A DNA stretch of 64,000 nt, taken from the NCBI GenBank assembly GCA_946807835.1, contig OX327699.1:17968014-18032013 (forward strand). The letters are read 5' to 3'. This document shows positions 22,185 to 34,083 of this stretch, in pieces; position 1 is the stretch's first letter; the number at the start of each line of letters is the position of its first letter. Made by a program: the position numbers and the translations under genes. Origin of the DNA: Ailanthus altissimus. Taxonomy: Eukaryota > Streptophyta > Magnoliopsida > Sapindales > Simaroubaceae. The notes beneath the pieces are model-generated. The model ran no database searches. It saw only the letters and a program-made list of their open reading frames with translations, and was not told the DNA's origin.

Positions 22185-23080
22185 ACTCAAGATTGTTGGC
22201 TGCCTCACCCTTTCGTTTTCTAAATTCTATCGGATGTTCTTTGTGATACTAATACTTTAATTGTCAGTCTTAAACTCTCTTTAAGTAAATGGAATTTGGA
22301 TCGAGTAACTACCTAATTTAACAAAGAGGATGCATAGTAGATTTTAGGGTTACCAATGTCAAACTTTGCTCATGCAAATTACAAATTTTGGTATTCTAAT
22401 TTTCGAGGCCATTACTCAGTTCATAGTGGCTATTGGATTTGTTAACAAGTTTACAATTTTTCAAAGACCTCTTGGACAGATGGGCTTTATGCTTAGTAGA
22501 TTAGTTTGTGGGGCTCTTGTATTTTAGACAAAGTAAAAAAAAATTTGTTGTAGAAGGCGTGGCATGGTTGGTGCCAACGAAGAAGGCTTTGAGGTAAATA
22601 CAGATGCTACAATGGAGAATAATAACAGTCGTTCAGGATTTGAGTGGGTTGTGTGAAATTTTGAAGGCCATGTATTGGCTGCAAGAACTGTCGTCCATCA
22701 TGGTTTATTATTGATAGATATAACAAAAGCTTTGGCATGTCGTACGGGTGTTTTACAAGCTAGATCCCTCAGTTTACCTTCCGCCATTTTGGAATCAGAC
22801 TTTTGCTCAGGTGATTGCTCTTTTTTTTTATGAATTACACCCAATAAATGAATTTTGCCTAATTTGCTTGGATATTACGGCTTTGTTATCTTTATCATGT
22901 ATTTCAATGGTTAAATTTCATAGTAGAGAAGCTAACTAGGTAGCTCATCATCTCTTTAAATTTGTTCGTTCTTCTGGTTTAGAGCAAGTCTGGACTATGG
23001 ATGGAGTGAGTTTCTCATTCTCTAATCATATTGTCGAGGATGCACGTGATAGTGTGTTTATTAACTAATTCATTAATGCA
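22185..23080 (+). pseudogene. LINE (non-LTR retrotransposon) 3' end: RT C-terminus and RNase H remnant
   Basis: Broken frames in a consistent order match the 3' end of plant LINE ORF2-like proteins. First comes the post-RT region with an HYSVHSGYW-type block (about 22405-22440). Then comes a plant RVT_3/RNase H domain starting with a VNTDA block (about 22599-22613) and ending in the SREAN.VAHHL block (about 22920-22955). Several stops and shifts are present. No poly(A) tail or target repeat was located. Confidence 0.65.
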
Positions 23081-23599
23081 TGTATAACAAGAATTTTGCA
23101 TAACGAAATAGTTATACAATTAGTCATCAAACACACTCAAAAATCGAATCAAAATAATATGAAATTTTGAATTGTTTTGGTGAAGAATTAAAATAGAAGC
23201 TCACATCAAAATAATTCTATTAATAATTTTAGTCCTCTAATAACTAGTGGAATCGAAGAATATAGAATAACAGATTTATTATGAATTTTCAGTGATGACC
23301 CAGACTTGTTCAATTTTGAACAATGTTTTTCTTTTATTTTGCAAATAAATTTTTATATTATAATGAAAATATTTCAAACTTTAACTTACACACATGATTA
23401 AAATGGAAAGTTCTTTGCAATATTTGTAAAGCTCATATTATTTTATTATTTACATGCTTGCCACTTGTCATATATGCATCTTATGCATGAGCCAAGTGTG
23501 TTCATGCATTATCATAGAAATCTCTTTTAATGCAAACTTTATTCTTTATTATTTTTATAGATCTTAAAACAAATCTTATTTTTTAAATTTTTTTTGATT

Positions 23600-24654
23600 C
23601 AAACTGTTCAACCCAGTTAGTTACCTTAATACTTAACGAGTAAATTTTATATTGTGAGACTTTTTAAATTCACATATGTTTGTCTTATAAAATTTTTACT
23701 CAAGTCTGTGAATCTCCTACACATATGTTACGGATATTATAAAATGAAATGTTGAACCATATAAGTTAAAGTCAACCATATCCGTATAATTCTTTCGTCA
23801 CCTATATCTTATAAGAGCAAAGAAATAGATTATTACCATCAAATCTCTATACGCTTAACCATGAATTTATATTCAGATTCGTATTTCTATAAATAATATC
23901 TGTAAACTTTTTTTTAGATATTGTTCATATAAAATTATTTTTTTGAATTTTTGCTTATGGCCATAAGATTTATTGGAATACAATATTGGAGCATCATGAT
24001 ATACAACTCGCCTATATAAGCTGATGAATCTCATATCTACGCAGATCGAACTCTATGGGCATCAAACTATACCAATGACACCTAAAAGTCATATCATGAA
24101 TGGTCTCTGACATGTGTGGAATCAAAAGACCATTCAGTGATAGCTTTATAGGATGTCTATTGAAGGTCCTTATTCAGTACATAATATTTATCAAATACCT
24201 GTACGCCTATACGAGTTTCCGCTAAGCATATGATCTACTAAAATTAACTGTCTGAATAATCTAAATATAGATATACACTAATTCGAAAAAAATACCGATC
24301 GACCTGTATCGACAACCACAAATCATAAACGATATATTTGAGAATATTACTGCGTAATAATATTTCTTAACATTATTTATAATTTCTTACAACTATGTTA
24401 TTATTATAATATTGTCGAATTTTTATCTCAATTCAGACAATGTTTTAACTTTTATAATTGTTAACTTTTAAAGCTGACCTAAACACTTTTATATCAAATT
24501 TAAACTCTTTTAAATTTACAATAATATTTAAAAAATAATAAATTTAGTACCATATAATTAATTATTAATAATTTATTTAAAATATTTATTATATAAATAT
24601 TAAATAAATAAATATTCATACAATAATTTAAATGAAACATAAACATAAACTCTT
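23600..24654 (-). repeat. Degenerate, partial copy 3 of the long LTR family
   Basis: In the same orientation as 140-2639, this stretch follows it through shared landmarks. These are the ACGAGTAAA block, the CATATAAGTTAAAGTCA block and the AAATTTAAACTCTTT block that corresponds to the CTGAACTCCTT region of copy 1. It is more diverged, lacks the outer part of the LTR and shows no target duplication. Confidence 0.65.
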
Positions 24655-25710
24655 AAAAATATATATTTGCCCCAAATTCGCTTGCTTCATAAAGTTCATT
24701 TTTCTCTTTATATATATATATATATATATATATTTTTAAATTTTTTGATTAAGCATATCTTCAGCTTGTTGTGTTGGTTAACTTATTTAAGTCGTATTAG
24801 ATAATTGCCTGTGATTTATTTATTTGAAAAAATTATTTTTATATTTGGTTTTGCTTTTCTATCTCACCTAACCCTGTATAATGTCACTAACATATATAAT
24901 TTTTTATTTGAGTTACGATCAAAGCCATCCCCCACATAAAGCCAAATTTGAAGTGGTTAATCTTTTTTTTTTTTTTTGGAATTCTAAGTGGTTAATCTTT
25001 CAAAGTTTTATAACAATGACAAAGAAAATCTTTAATGACCTAGCAGATAGCAAAGTATAGAATAAAGTTAATAAAATTCTATCACATTAACATTTAAGAA
25101 AACAGACCACGACCGCAAAAGCAATTGACACGTATTAAAAACAAAAGAATTAGTCAAAACTCAAAAGCCTCCACTTTGTTTTAATTTTCTTAACATAGAA
25201 GAGGGAACAACAAATGGAGGGCTTTAAAATCTCTCCATTCTATTTTAAAGCTATTAATTTACTTTTGAGATATGAAATCAAGAATAACGCAAGTGGTTAC
25301 ATTTCATGTCAACTTAGCATAGAAGAAAATCACAACCGGCTCGTGGTCCCTTGGAATTGGAATAAATGCCCCAAAAATAAAATTATTTTTTTAAAAAATA
25401 ATGTTCAACGGTATATATTCAAACATTCTCATATTTCTTTGGGCCGAAGGAACGAGGAAGAGAAAGGCGTGACAGGCAAGCCCAACCCTACGTGGCACCG
25501 TTTAACGCTAAGCTAACTTCACCGTCAAGTTAATTTAGCCGCCCTCGTAGCGGCAAAATCCCCATTATCACTTAAAAGTCATCAGATCACCACGCCCTCC
25601 AAAATTGGCAATTGAATTACCAAAACCCCCTTCACTGTATGCCTCTGACCCCCCGAACCGAAGAGTCATTATAGTAACTTGGTAACCGCCAATCTTCCTT
25701 CAGGAAATTG
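24655..25710. other. Intergenic region upstream of the SRO gene
   Basis: It holds a (TA)n run near 24710-24732 and a T-run at 24964-24979, then sequence of rising GC content towards the gene. The 100-codon ORF at 25214-25516 has no recognisable family. I see no gene here. Confidence 0.5.
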
Positions 25711-25718
25711 TATATAAT
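25711..25718 (+). promoter_or_regulatory. Probable TATA box of the SRO gene
   Basis: TATATAAT lies about 100 bases upstream of the start codon, giving a predicted 5' UTR of roughly 70 bases. The assignment rests on motif and position only. Confidence 0.45.
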
Positions 25719-25812
25719 TACAAACGAACAAATAATTATTTTCGATTCTACCAGTTCTTGTGAATATTACGATCGTTTGAGAGCCGTCAATCGTCTAGTG
25801 TAAAAGCAAACC

Positions 25813-25887
25813 ATGGCTCCTCAAGCAAAGAACTCGGTTGAACCCATCAGCGTTCGTGGTCCGGATTTGAAGCCCTCCCTGTCACCA

Positions 25888-25925
<38 letters not shown>

Positions 25926-27616
25926 TTCACCGCCGAATCCTACCTCCAAATGCTGCGTCCACGCGTCCGATTTTTATTCGGCGCATCTCACGAACCAAAA
26001 CGACAGCAACTTCAAGCGCAGCGCATCACCGGCCCGGCTTATGAACTACCGCAACGGCTCCTGGATTGATTTCTCAAGGGAGGTGGTAGATTCCTTGAAA
26101 TCGACTTTCTTGGAGCACAAGCCCATTGTCGATGTTAAAATTGAAGGGTCAAAGTACATGTTTGACTTTCTTAGAATGGTCCAGATTGATTTCGAGACAG
26201 GTAAACAACGTTCGATCGCGTGGGTTGATGTGAACGGTAACTGTTTTTCCCCCAAAATCTTTATTGGCGAAGAAGACGAGGACTGTTTGGACAAGTCAGA
26301 AAGTAATACGATGGCGAAAATCGGGATCGAGATCAACCTGAACAATAATTTAGGTAAGAGGCAGAGAGATGCAGACGACGAAGTCAATTCAGCAGACGCC
26401 TTAAAGCGGCAGCGTTCCGTCTCCTACGGTGTAGATTATCATTCTCATTCTGCTTCTCCTAAATGGCTGAACGCGAGGTTGTTAAGAGAAACAGAGAAAG
26501 CATATACTCTGGTAAGAGATTATTTTCTCGCCGGTATAAGAAAACTAGATGCCGGTGCTACAATCACTTCCATTCATCAGTGTATACGTGTCAGCCATCT
26601 GGAGAGGGCCCGCTTCGAGGTTTTCCAGAAGCAGATTGAGGTCACAGAAGCCGCTCGCGGCGGAGCGAATGCCGTTTACGCGTGGTACGGCGCGTCGCCC
26701 AGCGGCGTTGACAGCATCTTGGCTCACGGATTTGGTGTGCCTAGCAAGGTCTCAACTCATGGAGTCGGCATTTATTTGTCTCCTGTTGGATTACCTGGTT
26801 TAAGGTGTGTTTTTGCTGCATATTATCTTTATTCCAATTGTTAATTGTTTTTAGTGATTAATATTTAATTGTCAAATTGTGCGAGTTCAGTGCCAAATTA
26901 CCTGAGGTGGATGAGAATGGTGAGAAGCACGTGATACTGTGTCGGGTTATATTGGGGAATGTGGAGAAAGTGGAGGCAGGGTCTCAACAATGCTATCCGT
27001 CTAATGTTGATTTTGATTCGGGTTCGGATGATCCAAATAATCCAAAGTTGTATATAGTGTGGCCATGTAACATGAACAGGCACATTCTCCCCGAGTGTGT
27101 TGTGAGCTACAAGCCATCTGCTGCTCTCGTGCAAGGTAATTTTAGTCCTGTTCCGACTCTTCTGTATTTTGTTTTTGAAGACTAAAATTCCCTTTACGGT
27201 TTTTGTTTTTGTATTTGTCAGGCCAACTGAGTGGACCCGCTTGTACAAAGTATCCTCTGGAGAAGTTATTCTCAAAGATGAGGAGTTCGCTTTCCCCTGC
27301 CAAACTACAGCAAGTGATGAATTTGTTCCATACTTACAAGGTAGGCGATGAGATGGGTTGGGCTGTTACATTCTGTTAGGTTTACATTTCTTAGTTTTTG
27401 TATTGACTGTTCCTTTGGAGTAGAATAGAGAACTTGGAATTTGAAATTGACATTGACTATGACATGATTCTTTCCTTTCTGGTTGTGTGCTTAACTGGTT
27501 ATGACTAATTACAGGCTGGGAAGTTGGCAAAGAATAACTTTTTTAAACAATTGCGAGTGGTTGCTGGAGATGAGATGCTTCGTTCGACTATCCGGGAGAT
27601 TCGTGCCTCAGAATGA
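25813..27616 (+). CDS. Inactive poly(ADP-ribose) polymerase-like protein, RCD1/SRO family (WWE-PARP-RST)
   Basis: Nuclear stress-signalling hub of the plant-specific RCD1/SRO family, which binds transcription factors through its RST domain. Exons 25813-26804, 26891-27135, 27222-27340 and 27515-27616 give one 485-residue frame. Order: a poly-Ser tract (about 26-39); a WWE-like domain (about 75-150, NGSWIDF and RSIAWVDVNG blocks); a basic nuclear-localisation-like patch (GKRQRD...LKRQR, 181-201); a PARP-like fold (about 220-385, VYAWYGASPSG and HGVGIYLSP blocks); and a C-terminal RST domain (LSPAKLQQVMNLFHTYKAGK block). The RST exon 3 is read in a different frame from its longest ORF; the splice pairs fix it. 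The canonical His-Tyr-Glu catalytic triad of active PARPs is not obvious, as usual in this family. A WWE domain with a total below 500 residues puts it nearer SRO2-type annotations of woody plants than RCD1 (about 590 residues). Confidence 0.93.
25888..25931 (+). repeat. Coding (TCATCG)n microsatellite
   Basis: A hexanucleotide repeat of alternating TCA and TCG codons encodes the uninterrupted serine tract of the SRO protein. Being in frame and a multiple of three, length changes would alter only the serine count. Confidence 0.9.
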
Positions 27617-27884
27617 GGTTCCTTGATAAATTTGTTTTGTCTGGAAACATTAGGTTTAGTTTCTGAGGTTCTTTGAGAAGTTTGTTTTGTTTGGAAACAT
27701 TAGGTTTAGTAGCATTTGTCAAGGTCTATACAATGATAGAATTACATGTAATGTTAGACACAACAAGGAATAGAATAGGAAGCAAAGGCTCAATTACATG
27801 AAAAGATACAAACTACCTTGTAGGTGCTTTTATATATATACACACACACAAATCACACCACCACAAATGTAGCAGCTTTGCCTT
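27617..27884 (+). other. 3' flank of the SRO gene
   Basis: Probable 3' UTR. Two near-identical blocks (about 27620-27665 and 27667-27712) share TTTGTTTTGTYTGGAAACAT and TAGGTTTAGT, a short tandem duplication of about 48 bases just after the stop codon. Confidence 0.6.
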
Positions 27885-29445
27885 TATCTTCATTTAAAAA
27901 CTTCCATTCTTTGTCAGATCCTTCTCTGAGTATAATAAGAGTTTATATATATATATATATATTCCTATGTCATAATTAACATATTGTTTTCATATTTTGA
28001 GTGATCTTAGTAATATAAGTCCTCATCAACAGTCTTGTTTTGTTTATGTTGGTAAGTTATAAAAATTATTGTGATATGTAATTCCATTAATACTAAGAGA
28101 AACTTTCTTTGCAATTGTCCCGGTTAGAACTTTGAAGATGACGTGTTTGTTTAATAACAATAAATATAATTGATAAAAATTGTTTGTAGTCATGCCACTT
28201 GAGAGGATTGCCATTTTCTGAGTTAGGTTTTCCACTTGCTGAAATGTTGGTTGTTAATTACATTTTAAGTTGGCTCTGAATATGGGCATTTCCTTGTGAG
28301 TATGGAATTGAGATGTTGAGCATCATGTAACAGTTGGAAGACAATTTTTTTCAAAATTGACAAACACAAATATGTTTCATGGCACTTATTAGTCATTATC
28401 AGATAAAGGGCTGGCCGGATATGCTCTCTTAAGCAGTAGTGATCACATGCTGGAAGACGAAGCTGCTTCATAGTTTGCACCAAAAAAAAAGATTCCTCAA
28501 GCTTTTCTATCATTTAGAACTTTGTTGTGGTTTTTATTTGATACCATCTATTTGTCATGTGACCCCATCTGCTGACTTTTGTGAGGAAAGGCTTATGTCT
28601 TGACCATACAGAAGAGATGAAATAACTGTTTCTGGGTCTTGCCATTGTTGTTGATAAATGCTTCAAGAGCTACACATTTATGTTTATTTGAGAACTTCTA
28701 TTCTTTGCTAGAATTTGTTCAAGTTTAGTGATAGTTTTTTTATGTTGCACTCAACATATTATATCAACTAATCATAGTAAAATAGTCCTCAATAACTTTT
28801 TTTCCTCTTTTGATGATGTGAATTCTAAAAATTCTGGTGATGCACGATCCTATCAATGCTTTGCAGAAATTTTCTTCACCAAGTATCCATGTTACTTTTC
28901 AGGAGGCGTGTTTGTCTAATAATATCGATAACTATTATAAGAAGTTCCTCTGTAATGTACCAGTCAGGGAATTGACATTTTTTTATTTAGGTAATTTGCT
29001 GAATTTGTTGGTTGCCAAGTACATTTTAAGTTGCCCTTGAAATGGGCATTTGCTTGTAAGTATGGAATTGGATGTTAGACATCATGTAACGATTAGAAGA
29101 CAAAAATTTCAAGTGAGAACAACTAATATGGTTGATGGCACTCATTAAGGCTCACTAGTGATTACCAGATAAAAGGCTGGCCATAGATGCTATCTTAAGC
29201 GGTAGTGTTCTTTAGTTAGCGAAGCCGTTTTACAAATTTTGCTAAGAAAAAGGTTCTGCAAGCTTTTCTATTACTAGAACCTTGTCATTGATTTTTTATT
29301 TGATTTTGTCCAGATGCAATGTGATCTCATAGATGGACTTTTACGAGGAAAGGTTTATGTCTTGACCATACAGAAGACATGAACTGTTCTAAGATTCTAT
29401 CTTGCCATAATTGTTAATGTTATGCTTCAAGAAGTTACTGTTTGT
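27885..29445. repeat. Tandem duplication of a ~790 bp non-coding unit
   Basis: Unit A (about 27885-28676) and unit B (about 28677-29445) share, in the same order: TTTATTTRARAACTTC; AGTAATATAAGTCCTCA / AGTAAAATAGTCCTCA; CGTGTTTGTYTAATAA; CATTTTAAGTTG..; GGGCATTT.CTTG..AGTATGGAATTG; CATCATGTAAC; and CTTGACCATACAGAAGA. The divergence is substantial, so this is an old duplication. Neither unit has a coding frame I recognise. Confidence 0.7.
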
Positions 29446-29819
29446 TATTGGATATGAATTGAGTGCCTCCTAAGATTCATCTGTTCTTCTTTTCCTGCAT
29501 TTGGGTCTAGAAATCCATACATGTGATGTATTTTAGGAATTTACACGGTATCTTTTCTTCTACCAAGGAATAATGTACGTTAGCTTAAGGCAATGCATTA
29601 GGGTTATTAGAATGTTGAAATTTCTCTTTCATTTTTTTGGGGAGAAATTATGTTTTACCTTTGTCCTTACAATTATTTCTACTGTATAAGCTAGATAGAT
29701 AAAGAGATAGGAAAAAACTTTTGCATTGTCTAACTAGAAGTTTAAAGAGCTACTTTATGTTTGATAATCTGATATGAAACATAGATATTGCTTGATTTAA
29801 GGGATTTTAATTGCATAGA

Positions 29820-29990
29820 CACAGTAATGAACGGTTTCTGTTATATTTCTAATACAAACAACGATACAAGTATACAACCAATAAAACATGATTCTGTAAT
29901 TTAAAATTGCTTTGTACATATGGGCATGTGATATGCTTCTTTGCTTGCTGCTGCTGCTGGTGCTATGTTACCGCTGCGTGTGAAGTTATT
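29820..29990 (+). repeat. Segment repeated at 34110-34240
   Basis: Shared landmarks with 34110-34240 are ATGAAYGGT near the start, AACATGATTSTG, and ATTTAAAATTG followed by CATATGG. The two copies lie on either side of the minus-strand copia relic at 30719-34083. Not coding. Confidence 0.55.
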
Positions 29991-30718
29991 AATATTCATA
30001 TACATTTGTTTATGACTTGCGAGTACTGGCTTGAGAGTAGTGGGAGTTTTGGGCGCTTGGGCTTCTTGTTGGTATCAGGGGTGGTCTCAACATAGGAGTT
30101 CCTTAATAGGGAAAGATGAATAATTTTCTGCACTGGAATTAGATTATTTTATCCACTACGGGTACATATAATGGTATGTCTTGTTACATTGCATAAAGTT
30201 GTAATGTGCCTCTACACTCTGGTATCGATCACCAAGCAGAGCAGAGGTATTGGATTTTGTCAGGTAATGAAGGTATTAAAATACTTCAGTCTTCCATGCT
30301 AACCCCATGAAGTTTATTAATTATTATCATTTCGTTTTCATGTAATTGATTTGCAGGTTGATGTTTATTTGAATTATAGGGTGCAGTTGCACTTGAAGGC
30401 AATTGGCGAAGGAAAATGAATTAATGATCCTGCCAGGTTACACTAAATGATACTAAAGTTTACACTGATTGTGTGCATCTTGATACAGATGTTGATGATG
30501 CAGAAAATTAATAGAGATTTTGTAGTTTGGATTAGTTTTTCCAAGAGATTGTATCAATTCAAATTCTCACAACTATAAATCCATCTCACAGTTACCGCTA
30601 CTGTGATCACTGTTAAATCCGAAATCAAATCTATTGTATTATAATCCCAGCCTACAGAAGCGTGATCACATGTCCATATGTACATAACAAGCAAATAATC
30701 TCTCTTCGCCTTAGCACT
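29991..30718. other. Intergenic sequence
   Basis: I see no gene or clear element. Short ORFs only. The right end passes into the copia LTR. Confidence 0.5.
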
Positions 30719-31587
30719 AAATGATGATGCTAATATTAGTCTTAGTACTATTTGTTTTTTTCATGATTAGTCTTTGCATTAGTACTTAATTGTTACAGAA
30801 GTATTCAAACACAAGCAAATAAGAGACATAATAAGAATAAGATCATAAAATTACACAACTAAATATGTTGTTTGACATAAAGATTAAGGGATTTTAATTT
30901 TTTTTATTAAAGTTTATATAAAAATTATATTTTATTATAATCTTTTTTCAAGATATTTATCAATAATTATAATATAGAGAACTCCCAAATGATTTATTTG
31001 ATTTTTTTTATTCACACAAGAACAATGATTTAGTCACTTATTATAGTTTCACTCTAATGTATTAAAGTATTTAGTGTTTATCTAGTTTTTAATATTTTTT
31101 AAAGTATCTTTTAATGTTTAATAAATTTAAAAGGGTTATATAATGCTTACAAAGGTTTGAGAAATTTTAAATCTATTTAGAATAAGAGTACATGCGTATA
31201 GAAGTCTAAAATCACATAAAAAAAAATTAATTTGAATTAAAAATGATTTTTTCCAAACAAGCAATGTTTAAGCGTTAATGTGACTATTTTAACATTGGGG
31301 CATTCTATGACGAATGTTGGGGCGTCGGTGTAACCTTGTCGTAATGTCGTGACGTTCTTTGGCAACACAGGGTGTTGGTTTCTCTGGAATAGACACGGGG
31401 GCATTATATATTTCAATACTAGTGCATTTAGACTTATACGTCCATTCATGTGTTTTTAAGACCCTTTTGTTTTGGGCTATACATTTTGTTCCTTCTTTAT
31501 ATATCTTTCGTGTTTTAGACTTCTTATTAACACTTTAATAGTATCAATCTCAAATTCGTACTTAAACATGATTGTTGAATCACCAAA
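30719..31587 (-). repeat. 3' LTR of the minus-strand copia element
   Basis: It shares an ordered series of blocks with 33231-34083. Examples are CCTTAGCACTAA-type and AATTGTTACA.AAG sequence near one end, the CAAACACAAGCAAATAAGAG block, and the TCTTAAATTCATA / TCTCAAATTCGTA block near the other. The two LTRs are clearly diverged. Confidence 0.72.
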
Positions 31588-31911
31588 AAAATTTTATTAG
31601 AAGGCTTTTGGATCTATACACGCCAGTGCTTTATTATTGAGAGCTAATTCTAGTTAAATCTTTGTCTATATTTAATTCATCTTGGGCTTGTGACTTTGGT
31701 CTCCAAATGTACAAATGCTTTTTGCATAGGGTATTGATGCCACGCATTCTCTTTTGACCCTCATCACTTCGGAAATCTAATTTTGGATGTCGTCTTGTAG
31801 TATGGATTCCTTCAACAACTCATGTTGAGTCACCTATGACCATCTCTTTAATCACATAGAGCCTCTCATTGTGTTTCTCACCCTTTATCATTATAGATCT
31901 TTTTACTACCC

Positions 31912-33077
31912 TTAGTATTCTTTTTTTTTTCGCTCAAATTGAATGCCTTCTTCATCTATCTTTCTTAAGGATATCAAGTTTTTTCTCAATTTAAGAACAT
32001 GTCTTACACAAAATAAGTCTCTAAGCTTTCCATCATTCATCCTGATCTTTATATTGCCAACCCCCATAACCTTACAAGCCATATTATTCTCCATTAGTAC
32101 TTTCCCCTTAATGGCTTTATAGTTGGTGAATAACGATCTATCCAAACACATGTAGACACTACAACTAAAACTAATATTTGTTTTTTAGCGTACTTTTACT
32201 CAAAAGGTATGAAGGAGTCTACAACTTTATGATGTCTATTGTCTTGATGTTTATTGTCTCAAGATTTATGATGACCTTATTAAAAGCGTCAATATGATCT
32301 TTTATTAAAGATCCCCCATACATAAACAACTTATACAACTTTTATTTTACATATAAACGATTCGCCAAGAACTTTGTCATATATAAGACATTGAGCTTTT
32401 TTCATAAAATTATTGCCGTTTTCTCTTCAGCCAACTCCTTTAATACTTCGTCACTTAATGATAAAAATATGGTATTGTGAATTTTCTTGTAAAGAAAATA
32501 CTTCTTGGATCTCCTTCTAAATTGATTGTTCTTCTTTCTTGTTGCAACCAAAACTGTAGCACTGTCGAATTTAGATCTCTTTTCCAAATCTTTTGAGTTG
32601 ATGCCTTAACATCCTTAATGGTTAAAGTATTTCTACCATGCATGAGCATATCTACAAAGCTCATAACTCAATGGTAACGAACATAATAAAATGATGACAT
32701 TATCTTCATTCTTGATTTTGATGTTTATTATTTTAAGATCTATAATGATTTTATTGAATGCGTCAATATGATCTCTTATTGAAGACCCCTCAGATATAGA
32801 CAATTTATACAGCTTCTTCTTGACATATATAAATGTTCACAAATGACTTCATTATGTATAGGGCGTCGACCTTTTTCTATAGACCTATTGTCCTCTTCTC
32901 TCCAGCCACCTCCCTTAATACGTTGTCACTCGATGATAAAATTATGGTACTGTTGGCTCTCTTTTGAATGGTGTTCCAATCTAACTCACCAGGCTTCATA
33001 GGTTTCTTCTCTTCGCTAGTAGTTGTTTGGGTTTTCTTCATGGCTAAGTCTAACCCATGATTTACTAGTAGAATCAT
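31912..33077 (-). pseudogene. copia gag and protease-region remnants
   Basis: On the minus strand, 33077-32877 encodes the start of a copia gag (UBN2-type) with the STIILSSSDNVLREVA block. A second, related block (LSLSDEVLKELAEEK) is encoded at 32463-32410, so part of gag appears twice. The segment 32151-31912 encodes the protease to GAG-pre-integrase region (KVLMENNMACKVMGVG block). The frames are broken by stops and shifts. Related sequence lies at 55944-56408 and 56802-57212 on the plus strand. Confidence 0.75.
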
Positions 33078-33215
33078 AACTTTTACTTTTCATAGTTTGA
33101 AATCATTCATCCCATTGGACTTCTCTATATATTACTTGAGATTTGTCATGGTTAATAACCTTTGCTCTACAATTTGACTCTGCTGCCAATACTCTACAGT
33201 CTGGACATCAAATAA

Positions 33216-33227
33216 GCTCTGATACCA
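33216..33227 (-). promoter_or_regulatory. Primer-binding site of the minus-strand copia element
   Basis: The minus strand reads TGGTATCAGAGC, complementary to the 3' end of initiator-Met tRNA. It lies three bases inside the 5' LTR, the normal position for a copia element. Confidence 0.8.
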
Positions 33228-33230
33228 GTT

Positions 33231-34083
33231 TATTGAAGGATATTAGCCTTAGCACTAATCTCTCTTCACAATTCGCCTTTGCGTTAATATCCAATTGTTA
33301 CATAAGCATTTAAACACAAGCAAATAAGAGCAAGAATAAGAAGAAGATCATAAGAACATACATAATCAAATACGTAGTTTGGCACAACGCCTACGTTTAC
33401 AGTAGATCAAAGGATCCTAACCTCTCTTATTAAAGTTCACACAAAAATTACAGATCATCACGATTTCTCTCTAAAGATTTATCAAGGAATACAATATATA
33501 GAACTTTCAAATGATCTATTTGGTGCTCCTTTTATTCACACAAGAACAAGAATATCCAGTTACCCATTAGGGTTTCACCTTAATGCTCCAAAACACTTAG
33601 TGTTTACTTAACTCTTTATTCTCTCTTAGAGTCTCTCTTAATACTTAAAGAATCCTAAGAGGTTACGAGAATTTATATAATGTTTATAAAAACTTAAGAT
33701 AAGAGTTCTTGTGTGTGGGAGTTCAAAACCCACTTAAAGAAGTCAATATGAATTTTTTCGAACAAGAAAGTCTAAAGCGTTCAACATCTAATGTTGGAGC
33801 GTTAATGCAATTATTTCAATGCTGAGGCATTAGTCCTACCTTGTCGTAACGCTACGTCATCCTATGGCAATGGGGAGGTGTTGGTTTTTCTAGAATCAAT
33901 ATGAGGGCGTTCTATCTTCAAACGATGGGGCGTTTAAACCTGTACATCTCTTCTTGTGTTTTCACTTTTGATTTTTTACGTTTTATTTTTTCTTCATACG
34001 TCCTTTACGTATTAAATTTTTTATTAATTTTTTACTAGTATTTATCTTAAATTCATAATTATATATAATTATTGAATTACTAA
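33231..34083 (-). repeat. 5' LTR of the minus-strand copia element
   Basis: This LTR precedes the primer-binding site on the minus strand. It contains a TTTGATCTACTGTAAACGTA block (33396-33415 on the plus strand, in complement) also seen in the copia LTR upstream of 55851. The inner boundary is set by the PBS, the outer by similarity to 30719-31587. Confidence 0.72.

Larger units (their letters stand above)
30719..34083 (-). mobile_element. Ty1/copia element, minus strand, both LTRs, pol deleted
   Basis: Direct repeats of about 0.86 kb (30719-31587 and 33231-34083) flank a 1.64 kb interior. On the minus strand the interior starts with a Met-tRNA primer-binding site TGGTATCAGAGC (33227-33216), then gag-like sequence, then a protease/GAG-pre-integrase fragment. 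Integrase, RT and RNase H are missing. The LTRs share the GTAAACGTAGGC motif with the LTR upstream of 55851, placing both elements in one broader copia group. The outer boundaries are approximate. Confidence 0.8.

Noticed and set aside
27169..27351. Frame 27169-27351 as a separate exon of the SRO gene
   Set aside because: The RST domain is in another frame (27222-27340), and the splice phases of the neighbouring exons select that frame.
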